Part shown: in pieces, positions 57,537-64,000 of the stretch
How the letters are laid out: every line of letters begins with the position of its first letter
How positions within the stretch are numbered: the first letter of the stretch is position 1
Assembly (NCBI RefSeq): GCF_012516375.2
Contig: NZ_CP051204.2
Coordinates: 4,464,001 to 4,528,000, forward strand
DNA: 64,000 nt
Direction: 5' to 3'
From: Chitinophaga oryzae
Lineage (GTDB): Bacteria; Bacteroidota; Bacteroidia; Chitinophagales; Chitinophagaceae
The notes under the pieces: model-generated
Told to the model about the DNA's origin: nothing
The model's input: the letters and a program-made list of their open reading frames with translations, nothing else
The model's database searches: none
Program-made: the position numbers and the translations under genes

Positions 57537-57721
57537 AAGTATATTTTTGGGTCCTCAAGATCGTTAAAAAACGAGAATTTCCTGATTCCCAACGCGATTG
57601 TTGACCGCACCAAAAGGTTGTTACCGACGCGAGCGCCCGCGAAAGTTACCAGGTCAGTTAATTCCTGACAATACCGTTTCCGTTTCCTATATTTAAGCTG
57701 TATATCCAAAATTACCTATAT

Positions 57722-58204
57722 ATGCCTAAAATAGCTGTACTGTTTTGTTTGATCACCTGCTTATTGGTTTATACCGGCTGTAAAACCAGCAACAGCGCCG
57801 GAAAACAAACAACAAAGAAAACCGGGCCGGTCAAAGAAAAATGGCATTGGAACAACCCCAAAAAACAAGATGAAGTGGCAGGGTACGCCCAGGTGGTCAA
57901 AGTGGGCAATACCATTTACGTTTCAGGTATTCCTACAAAAGATCTAAGCCCTGAGGGCATCGCGCGCGTATATAAAGCGCTGGAAAAATGCCTGAATGCT
58001 TTTGGCGCCTCCTCTCAAAATGTGGTGAAAGAAACCCTGTATACAACAGATATAGAAACCGTTAAAACAAACGCTACGGTGAGGAAGGAATTCTATAAAG
58101 GCGATTTTCCTGCCGCCACCTGGATGCAGGTAAGCCGGTTGTATGAAGCTGAGGCGACGTTGGAGATAGACATGATTGCTGTACTTGCCGGCGGCAACAG
58201 ATGA
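57722..58204 (+). CDS. RidA/YjgF-like domain on a lipoprotein
   Basis: The 160-residue protein has a lipoprotein signal (lipobox LVYTGC, Cys at 20), a Lys-rich linker and a RidA-type domain (AQVVKVGNTIYVSGIP; VYKALEKCLNAFGASSQNVVKETLY; FPAATWMQVSRLYEAEA). Canonical RidA enamine/imine deaminases keep an Arg in the PARS segment; here the same place reads PAAT, so deaminase activity is doubtful. A cell-envelope location is unusual for the family. The downstream DUF6624-like gene starts 36 bp after and may be co-transcribed. Confidence 0.8.
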   Translation: MPKIAVLFCLITCLLVYTGCKTSNSAGKQTTKKTGPVKEKWHWNNPKKQDEVAGYAQVVKVGNTIYVSGIPTKDLSPEGIARVYKALEKCLNAFGASSQNVVKETLYTTDIETVKTNATVRKEFYKGDFPAATWMQVSRLYEAEATLEIDMIAVLAGGNR

Positions 58205-58240
58205 GTAGCCGGCACAACCACTGTTTAAACACCCAACAGG

Positions 58241-58843
58241 ATGAAGAAAGACGATAACATTGCCGATAAAATCATCGATCTAAAAAGAAAAGATCTAAAA
58301 CTGAGAGATCAACTCATCAGCCAGGGAAAACTTTCAAACGGTTATGATGAGGCTATGGAAAAGTTGCACAACAGCAATGCTGCAATATTAAATGAAATTA
58401 TCGATACAATTGGCTACCCAACCATCCAAAAGGTCGGCAAAGAAGCCAGCGAAGCAGCATGGCTGGTCATCCAGCATGCTATTGGTCAACCTGATTTTAT
58501 GAAAAAATGCAGAGGCCTGCTGGAAAAAGCGGTTGCCGGCCATCAGGCAGAACCCTGGAATCTGGCATACCTGACAGATCGGATTGCTGTCCTTGAAGGC
58601 AAACCACAACTTTATGGAACGCAATTTGACTGGGACAAAAACGGGAAACTCTCGCCCAACCTGTTTGACGACCTGGACAAAGTAAACGAAAGACGAAAAC
58701 ACATCCGCCTGAATACCCTTGAAGAACAAACAACGCTTATAAGACAACGGGCCGCATCCGAAGGCCAAACACCTCCCGAAGACTACGACAAACGGCAGCG
58801 TGAAGCAGACGAATGGAGAAAACGGGTTGGCTGGATGAAATAG
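58241..58843 (+). CDS. DUF6624-like protein
   Basis: The 200-residue, highly charged protein shows the pattern WLVIQHAIGQPDFMKKC, then AYLTDRIAVLEGKPQLYGTQ and a late DEWRKR, which matches my recollection of DUF6624 proteins. No signal peptide or membrane segment is present, so it is cytosolic. No catalytic motif is identified. It follows the RidA-like lipoprotein gene by 36 bp. Confidence 0.65.
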   Translation: MKKDDNIADKIIDLKRKDLKLRDQLISQGKLSNGYDEAMEKLHNSNAAILNEIIDTIGYPTIQKVGKEASEAAWLVIQHAIGQPDFMKKCRGLLEKAVAGHQAEPWNLAYLTDRIAVLEGKPQLYGTQFDWDKNGKLSPNLFDDLDKVNERRKHIRLNTLEEQTTLIRQRAASEGQTPPEDYDKRQREADEWRKRVGWMK

Positions 58844-58864
58844 CAAAGACACGTATAAATAGCT

Positions 58865-58872
58865 TATCTTTG
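58865..58872 (+). promoter_or_regulatory. -7 box upstream of the DUF4242 gene
   Basis: TATCTTTG matches TAnnTTTG exactly, 106 bp before the ATG at 58978. No upstream TTTG at the standard spacing was found. Confidence 0.3.
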
Positions 58873-58977
58873 GGTACATCTCTTTTCCCACTCCTCCATT
58901 GCCTTACCCATACCAGATCCTACAAAAACCGGATTGCGAAGAAAACTTTTACAGGTAAAAATTAAAAACTTTATTTT

Positions 58978-59250
58978 ATGCCTAAGTATGTTATCGAACG
59001 CGAAATCCCCGGAGCAGGTAAATTAACAGGAGAAGAATTAAAAACTATTTCACAGGCTTCCTGCGGCGTATTAAGGAATATGGGCCCCCAAATCCAATGG
59101 GTACACAGTTATGTAACCGCCGATAAAATCTATTGTGTGTATATAGCGCCCAATGAAGAAATGGTCCGGGAACATGCGAAGCAGGGAGGGTTTCCCGCCA
59201 ACGCGGTCAGTGAGGTCGCGACCATGATCGACCCCACTACTGCAGAGTAA
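58978..59250 (+). CDS. DUF4242-type small protein
   Basis: The 90-residue protein, MPKYVIEREIPGAGKLT onward, has the DUF4242 pattern (YVIEREIPGA, then WVHSYVTADKIYCVYIAPNEE and REHAKQGGFPAN). SCO4226 of Streptomyces, a nickel-binding protein, is a family member; the His and Cys here (HSYV, IYCVY, EHAKQGG) could bind metal but this is not shown. It converges with the next gene, 2 bp between stop codons. Confidence 0.8.
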   Translation: MPKYVIEREIPGAGKLTGEELKTISQASCGVLRNMGPQIQWVHSYVTADKIYCVYIAPNEEMVREHAKQGGFPANAVSEVATMIDPTTAE

Positions 59251-59252
59251 AA

Positions 59253-59711
59253 CTATACTTCTTTCCTTTCCACCCCATCAAACGGTATCCCGAAAGATGC
59301 CGCGAAAATCCCCATTTGCTCCGGCACAGACTCGCTGTTATCCAGCCAATCCAGCTGGATCTCCAGCGGCGCCCTGCCATCTGTAAAGGATAATATCAGG
59401 TAAACGAACAAACTGCTTTCACCGACCTCTTTCCGGATAGCATAGCTGCGTAATGTGCGCCAGCCGTAGATATCTTTTCTATACATGATCCCCTCCTGGT
59501 TCAGTTCCAGTACGAGCGAATTCCGGATGGCGGTCCAGCTACAACCAACAAACGCTATCAGGCCGATTATCAGAAACAGCCAGCCGAAGAAAGCAGCGAC
59601 ACTTCCGGTCACCAGCCAGTACCCGCCCTGAAAAGCGGCAAGGAAGCCACAGACCGCCGCCACGGAATAGCCGATGCGGTGCGTTCTGTATTGTACGGTG
59701 GGTAGTGTCAT
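59253..59711 (-). CDS. Small membrane protein of unknown function
   Basis: Start at the ATG at 59711 (MTLPTVQYRTHRIGYS); a longer frame to 59804 overlaps the divergent gene and is less likely. The 152-residue protein has two membrane segments (VAAVCGFLAAFQGGYWLV; FFGWLFLIIGLIAFVGC) and a C-terminal beta-rich domain (LVLELNQEGIMYRKDIYGW), the layout of PH-like or bacterial PH-domain membrane proteins. The function is unknown. Confidence 0.65.
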   Translation of the reverse strand: MTLPTVQYRTHRIGYSVAAVCGFLAAFQGGYWLVTGSVAAFFGWLFLIIGLIAFVGCSWTAIRNSLVLELNQEGIMYRKDIYGWRTLRSYAIRKEVGESSLFVYLILSFTDGRAPLEIQLDWLDNSESVPEQMGIFAASFGIPFDGVERKEV

Positions 59712-59824
59712 ATGGGTGTGTTTCCGGCAATTTACACCATTTTCATGACTGCCAATCCATCCACGAAATTCCGCGGGCGTGACCAACACTTGCAATGCCG
59801 GCATTTCTGACTATTTTAGGCCGT

Positions 59825-60475
59825 ATGAAAGCAACATTTTATTCCAATACCAAACCGTTGGGCACTATCGACATGAAAACGATCGACCAATCTATGGGAG
59901 TAGTTGGCGGGCGCCTTACTCCAAATGCGGCTTATTTTGAGCTCCAACCTTTTTTCAGACGCTCTAAAGGGCAGTACAATAACGAAATAGAACAGCTAAC
60001 CTTAAATATTCAATTGGAAAATGGCTGCTTCCTGCAACCTGCCGGCGGATTCAGTATTATGGACACCACAGTCTTTCCGGATGAAATTACTATCGAAATA
60101 GTAGGTTCTAATTATTTTATGATCTTCGATACCCTCGATGACGGTCCCCCCTCAACTTTTCTAACTGCCCCGTGGCATCCTCTATCAATAGAAACGAAAA
60201 TTGCGTTGGAAGATGAGGTCCGCAGAAAAGTTCGTTCTTTCGGCGGAAACAATCTGCTTGCGCAACATCAGTATTTCGCGCTCGCCGACTTTGGGCCTGA
60301 AGATGATGTTTTATGTTATGTTACCGGCAAAAATGAATACTCGTTTGCCGTTGTTCATCTTACATGGACAACAAACCCGGACAATTCCCCTTCTTATCCT
60401 GCTATCGAATTCTATAGAGATTTCGAGGATTTTAAAAAAGCAAGAATGATCCCCACTTCAAAAGGCCGGGAATAG
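59825..60475 (+). CDS. Hypothetical protein (216 residues)
   Basis: Start at the ATG at 59825 (MKATFYSNTKPLGTIDMKT). No family is recognised. The protein is mixed alpha/beta, without signal peptide or membrane segment; it ends FKKARMIPTSKGRE. It contains FDTLDDGPPSTF and YFALADFGPEDDVLCYVTG. A cytosolic protein of the immunity or antitoxin type is possible, but nothing in the sequence proves it. The 60527 pseudogene follows on the same strand. Confidence 0.55.
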   Translation: MKATFYSNTKPLGTIDMKTIDQSMGVVGGRLTPNAAYFELQPFFRRSKGQYNNEIEQLTLNIQLENGCFLQPAGGFSIMDTTVFPDEITIEIVGSNYFMIFDTLDDGPPSTFLTAPWHPLSIETKIALEDEVRRKVRSFGGNNLLAQHQYFALADFGPEDDVLCYVTGKNEYSFAVVHLTWTTNPDNSPSYPAIEFYRDFEDFKKARMIPTSKGRE

Positions 60476-60526
60476 AACATGTCGTCCATTCCCTATATTT
60501 GCCCTTTGTACATCAACCAGCACCAT

Positions 60527-60985
60527 ATGGATGAACGGATCGCCCACAAACAACTACTGAAACAACATGGAGAGCAGATCTTCCTGCAACGTATTGCCGT
60601 TACGCAGCGGGCCATGGATGAAGCTCAGGCTGCGGCCAACCAGGAAAGCAAAAGTTCCGTCGGCGATAAATATGAAACGGCGCGGGCCATGAGCCATATG
60701 GAAAAGGACATGCATGCCAGGCAGCTGCTCGCCCACCAGTAAGAGCTCCATGCGCTGCGTGCTGTCAATGTTCAATCTATATACCAGCTTCCCGCTGCCG
60801 GCGCCTTTGTACGGTCTGCTACTGCTGCCTTCTTTATAGGGGCAGGTCTCGGGAAACAGAGCGTCAACGGGGAAACGGTTATTTTTCTTTCGCCGGTATC
60901 ACCACTGGCAAAACAATTAATGCAGAAAAAAACCGGAGATGAATTTGAGTTGAAGGGCAAAGACAGGATAACAGACGTCTATTAA
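60527..60985 (+). pseudogene. GreA/GreB C-terminal-like gene interrupted by an in-frame stop
   Basis: Start at an ATG at 60527 (MDERIAHKQLLKQHG). Residues 1-71 contain the helical region with AANQESKSSVGDKYETARAM. A TAA stop lies at 60740-60742, yet the same frame continues without another stop to 60985 and encodes the missing C-terminal half: FFIGAGLGKQSVNGETVIF, then LSPVSPLAKQLMQKKTGDEF. Joined, the 152-codon frame fits a Bacteroidota family with a GreA-like C-terminal domain that databases sometimes name 3-oxoacyl-ACP synthase. The stop therefore looks like a nonsense mutation or a sequence error; a short truncated product is possible. Confidence 0.75.
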
Positions 60986-61034
60986 AAATAAGTAATTACT
61001 GCGGCGCAGGCCGCCAGAAAATTAGTTTGTTTAT

Positions 61035-61042
61035 TACCTTTG
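61035..61042 (+). promoter_or_regulatory. -7 box of the propeller-like gene
   Basis: TACCTTTG, an exact TAnnTTTG, implying a leader of about 15 nt before the ATG at 61062. No TTTG at -33 was found. Confidence 0.4.
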
Positions 61043-61061
61043 CGACGTCTAAACAGAAAAT

Positions 61062-62123
61062 ATGAGTCAATTTCCGCATATAAACCTGCCGTTAAAGAGT
61101 AAACTGACATTCACTGCCAACCCGGTCAACGTAGTGCCGTTGCCGGATGGCGAGATACTGATGAACTTCGCCAGTCAGCCGTTGATTACCCGGCTCAATG
61201 CTAACCTGGAAATTGTATGGGAGAAAATCATGCAGGGACAGAATGCGAACTATGTCAGCAGCAAGTTGTCTGCCTCTTCTGATGGCCGCCTGATAGCCAT
61301 TGCGGGCATGGTCGATGTGCGTATACTCGATGCGGAAGGCACAAAAGTGTTGCATACGGTGGAACATGGCTCCTGGGGCTGGTTCCTGGGTGCTGCCTGC
61401 TTTTTCGCCAGGGATAATAAAACAATCTGGTATGTGCTGCCGGGCGATGAAAATGCAACAGACGAGTTACAGGTAATGGATGCCGCCACTTTCGAAGTAA
61501 TAGCCTCCTACCCGCTGCTGGAAAGCCAGCGGCACGCCTATGTATTCCATGCTACGCCCGATAATAACACCATCCTGCTGGAAGCCGCTGCCGGTCAGGA
61601 GGAATCCATCCTGATGCAACTACAGCTGAACGATGGCATCATCTCCCTGACGGAGCTGATCCAATGTGAGGAAGTGATCATGGGTAACTTCGCACCATCC
61701 GGAAAAGAGTTTATCATGGCTCCCCATTACGATGGACCGGTAGAAATCTATTCCTTTCCCGGAATAGAAAAGACAGCAGCACAGGACCAGCAGGCTATTT
61801 TCGACGGCAGTAAAGACTTCCCGGCTGCTGAACCGGACAATATCAACTACAGCGTCTTCTTTGTAGACGATAACAACATCCTCGTAGTTTCCCAATTCGG
61901 TAGGTTACTGCTGCTGGACAGGAAAGATTTACGCTGTAAAGCGGAAGTAATGCCGGAGGGTATTGAGTTTACAGCGTACGATCCCGATGGCAATCCTACC
62001 ACCAACCCGGACTATATATATGATTACAGCAGCAATATTATCAGCGTAATGATAGTGCACAACAAACTGTTACTGACCACCGGTGACGGCCAGTTGCGCA
62101 GCTACGACCTTCCTGTTGGATAA
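61062..62123 (+). CDS. Beta-propeller-like hypothetical protein
   Basis: The 353-residue protein consists of repeated beta blades with patterns such as NVVPLPDGEILMNF, SASSDGRLIAIAGMVDVRILD, ELQVMDAATFEVIASYPL and IISVMIVHNKLLLTTGDGQL, suggesting a WD-like or YVTN-like propeller. There is no signal peptide. The role is unknown. An exact -7 box TACCTTTG lies at 61035-61042, 19 bp before the ATG, so it probably has its own promoter. Confidence 0.65.
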   Translation: MSQFPHINLPLKSKLTFTANPVNVVPLPDGEILMNFASQPLITRLNANLEIVWEKIMQGQNANYVSSKLSASSDGRLIAIAGMVDVRILDAEGTKVLHTVEHGSWGWFLGAACFFARDNKTIWYVLPGDENATDELQVMDAATFEVIASYPLLESQRHAYVFHATPDNNTILLEAAAGQEESILMQLQLNDGIISLTELIQCEEVIMGNFAPSGKEFIMAPHYDGPVEIYSFPGIEKTAAQDQQAIFDGSKDFPAAEPDNINYSVFFVDDNNILVVSQFGRLLLLDRKDLRCKAEVMPEGIEFTAYDPDGNPTTNPDYIYDYSSNIISVMIVHNKLLLTTGDGQLRSYDLPVG

Positions 62124-62189
62124 AAGCAGGAAGGCGCGCTTCCCGGTCTCCATTGTCCATAAATTTTTTAATTCATAAAATTTTATACA

Positions 62190-62753
62190 ATGCGAAGTAT
62201 CATTCTAAACCTGGCCGTTTCGTTCGACGGCATGATAGAAGGGCCCGATGGGGAACTGGACTGGATTGTAAAAGATGAAAAGATGGACTTCGGGGATATA
62301 TTGAACGAGATATTAAGCGATAAAGACATTATCTTTTACGGGCGGGTGGCTTATGAAAAATTTGGCCAACAGCAGGCCGGTGAAAACGCAAGTCCGAAGA
62401 TAAAAGAAGCTTTCCGCCTGCTGAATTACAAGACCAAATATGTGTTCTCCCAAACAATGAAGAACGACCACACCGGCGCTATCATTATCAGTACGGGCAT
62501 CAGGGAAAAAGTACAGGAAATAAAACAACAACCGGGAAAAAACATCTGGCTGTATGGCGGCGCGAAAATCGCCACCACTTTTTTCAACCTGGATTTGATA
62601 GACGAAATACGACTGGCCATCCACCCGGTCATATTGGGCAAAGGGAAACCGCTTTTCCAGCATATCGAGCACAGGAAAAGGCTGATTTTATTGAGCTCCC
62701 GGGATTATCCGTCAGGTGTAACACTGGTGAAATATAAGGTAGAAAACAGATAA
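62190..62753 (+). CDS. Dihydrofolate reductase-family protein (RibD C-terminal-like)
   Basis: The 187-residue protein starts MRSIILNLAVSFDGMIEGPDG, the usual opening of the RibD-C/DHFR-like family. It carries DIIFYGRVAYEKF (with the GR binding loop), IWLYGGAKIATTFFNLDLID near 115-135 (GGA phosphate-binding loop) and RLAIHPVILGKGKPLF. It is probably an NADPH-dependent reductase of unknown substrate, not the folate enzyme itself. The CPBP protease gene follows after 21 bp. Confidence 0.85.
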   Translation: MRSIILNLAVSFDGMIEGPDGELDWIVKDEKMDFGDILNEILSDKDIIFYGRVAYEKFGQQQAGENASPKIKEAFRLLNYKTKYVFSQTMKNDHTGAIIISTGIREKVQEIKQQPGKNIWLYGGAKIATTFFNLDLIDEIRLAIHPVILGKGKPLFQHIEHRKRLILLSSRDYPSGVTLVKYKVENR

Positions 62754-62774
62754 AAGCACAAATCCAAGCCCTAT

Positions 62775-63638
62775 ATGTTATTTGATGTACAACTAATACC
62801 CGGATACCTTTTATTTATTGCCAGCCTGTTCCTTTGCTTCTTCCGTGCCGTAAAAGCAGGGTGGATCATACTTGCCATGGCTTATATACTGGCATTTATC
62901 AACGGAAGCATTACCCTTACCGGTATTGCGCTGCTCCTGCCGGAAACGGCGCTGCTGTTGCTGGCCGTCAAATATTCGTCGGGCTGGCAAGGGGCCGTTA
63001 CACACATCGCGTTCTTCCTCTTAAGTATTTTGCTTTTAACGCACCAGCTGCCGGGGTTTGACAACGTCCTTATTTTTGACCGGGTGCGATTTACGCCGGA
63101 TGCAGCTCCTTTTACCATGCACTTCAACCTGGACAAACCCTTTGCCGGTTTTGCCATTTTCACCTGCTTACTGAAACTGGGCTTTATAGAAAAATACGAC
63201 ATTGGGAAAATCGGTAAAGCGATCGTTGCTCCGCTGACGGCGATTATCGCGATTTGTATCCTTACTGCATGGGCCTTGCACTTTGTAGCATGGGAGCCGA
63301 AACTGCTGCTCAACTACCTGTGGATATGGGGGCTGCATAACCTGTTAATTGTGGCAGTGACGGAAGAAAGCGTCTTCAGGGGATACCTGCAGGGTTATGT
63401 GGGCAGCGCGGTATTTAAACGACAAAAGTACTACCTGCCACTGATAGTGTCCGCATTGATATTTGCAGTCATTCACACCACCGGCGGATGGCCGTTAATG
63501 CTGCTGGCTTTTATAGCAGGCCTGGGATATGGTGTGGCGTATCATAAAGGAGGTATTATGGCTGCCATCTTTACGCATTTTGGCTTTAACCTGCTCCATT
63601 TTTTACTGTTCACTTACCCTATGCTGGACAAATCGTAA
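62775..63638 (+). CDS. CPBP-family intramembrane metalloprotease
   Basis: The 287-residue protein has about eight membrane segments and the CPBP (CAAX-processing-like, Abi) motifs: EESVFRGYLQG near 197 with the paired Glu and Arg, FAVIHTTGG near 233 and the late HFGFNLLHF near 274 with His and Asn. Relatives include Rce1-type proteases and bacteriocin immunity proteins. The substrate is unknown. It may be co-transcribed with the DHFR-like gene. Confidence 0.87.
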   Translation: MLFDVQLIPGYLLFIASLFLCFFRAVKAGWIILAMAYILAFINGSITLTGIALLLPETALLLLAVKYSSGWQGAVTHIAFFLLSILLLTHQLPGFDNVLIFDRVRFTPDAAPFTMHFNLDKPFAGFAIFTCLLKLGFIEKYDIGKIGKAIVAPLTAIIAICILTAWALHFVAWEPKLLLNYLWIWGLHNLLIVAVTEESVFRGYLQGYVGSAVFKRQKYYLPLIVSALIFAVIHTTGGWPLMLLAFIAGLGYGVAYHKGGIMAAIFTHFGFNLLHFLLFTYPMLDKS

Positions 63639-64000
63639 AAGCACCGCAGTAGCCCGCTGTCAAATGATGACAGTCCATCGGATAAGCGTGGTTTTTCTAT
63701 AAAAAAGGCTATAAAAGTGTGAGAATCTATATTTTTTTTGTAAAATTGATATTAATCCGAACCCTCCGGATAAATAATCAAAATAACCTTAAAAAGTAAT
63801 CAAAATGGCCAGAAACCCGAATGTATATCAGACTGATGTGTCACCACCAGTTTAGCTGCTGCATGATGACAAAAAAACTCCGAATTAAACATTAACGAAG
63901 CATCCTATCATTTCCCTACCAGGTCAAGTCACCCTACCGATACTTCACAGGAACCCCTGTTCTGAACCGGCCCGTGCCCCCAAACCGGCTACCATGAAAT
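63639..64000. other. 362-bp region after the CPBP gene
   Basis: No supported gene. It contains a weak hairpin CTGTCA/TGACAG (63657-63673) without a T-run, an AT-rich tract near 63720-63760, and a 16-codon frame (63805-63855, MARNPNVYQTDV...) that ends at a TAG and is too short to trust. Confidence 0.4.

Noticed and set aside
63805..63855. 16-residue peptide gene near the right edge
   Set aside because: Too short and without a clear promoter or family.

Overview
The window comes from a Bacteroidota genome, most likely Chitinophaga or a close relative. Evidence: a GH19 chitinase with a type IX secretion C-terminal domain, promoters of the TTTG-N19-TAnnTTTG kind (clearest at 50586-50616), a UpxY-like NusG paralogue, and a large NRPS/PKS inventory. 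No rRNA, tRNA, CRISPR array or insertion sequence was seen.

Positions 1-41646 form a hybrid NRPS-PKS gene cluster. A tight minus-strand operon (35331 down to 10774, gaps of 12-42 bp or short overlaps) encodes, in order of transcription: NRPS-1 (C-A-T-C-A-T-C, both A domains with a Gly-type code), NRPS-2 (half C-A-T-C-A-T, Tyr-like then Ser code), a KS-AT-KR-ACP polyketide synthase, NRPS-3 (docking-C-A-T with a luciferase-like monooxygenase inside a Gly-type A domain), a stand-alone docking-C protein, and a lipoprotein. Further down the minus strand are a glycosyltransferase-like protein with a LanC-like protein, then a CmlA-type diiron beta-hydroxylase, a 72-residue protein and NRPS-4, which starts with a scrap of A domain and runs off the left edge (T-C-A(Val)-T-C...). 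On the plus strand are a PAPS-dependent sulfotransferase (9750) and, divergent from the main operon, an APS kinase, a flavoprotein and a cyclic-peptide-type ABC exporter (35536-39135). A NusG paralogue and an S33-type hydrolase (41646-39144) close the cluster. The parts fit an N-capped Gly-Gly-Tyr-Ser-(malonate)-Gly*-X-Val... peptide-polyketide that is hydroxylated, probably sulfated, and exported. This structure is inferred from domain order and A-domain codes only.

Positions 42398-64000 are ordinary chromosomal genes: a NEW3-domain protein with an ABC-2 transporter, a SnoaL/epoxide hydrolase pair with repeated operator-like sites, a DUF5054 glycosidase-like gene with a frameshift at its signal peptide, a beta-lactamase-fold hydrolase, the secreted chitinase, a lone class I terpene synthase, a SulP transporter, and small hypothetical genes including one interrupted by an in-frame stop.

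The most notable points are the 2.4-kb near-identical duplication in NRPS-1 with its edge inside the C domain, the split and vestigial domains at subunit ends, the internal Gly-A/monooxygenase module, the paired sulfotransferase and APS kinase, and a 21-bp element (19 matches) shared upstream of the NusG paralogue and the hydroxylase/NRPS-4 operon.
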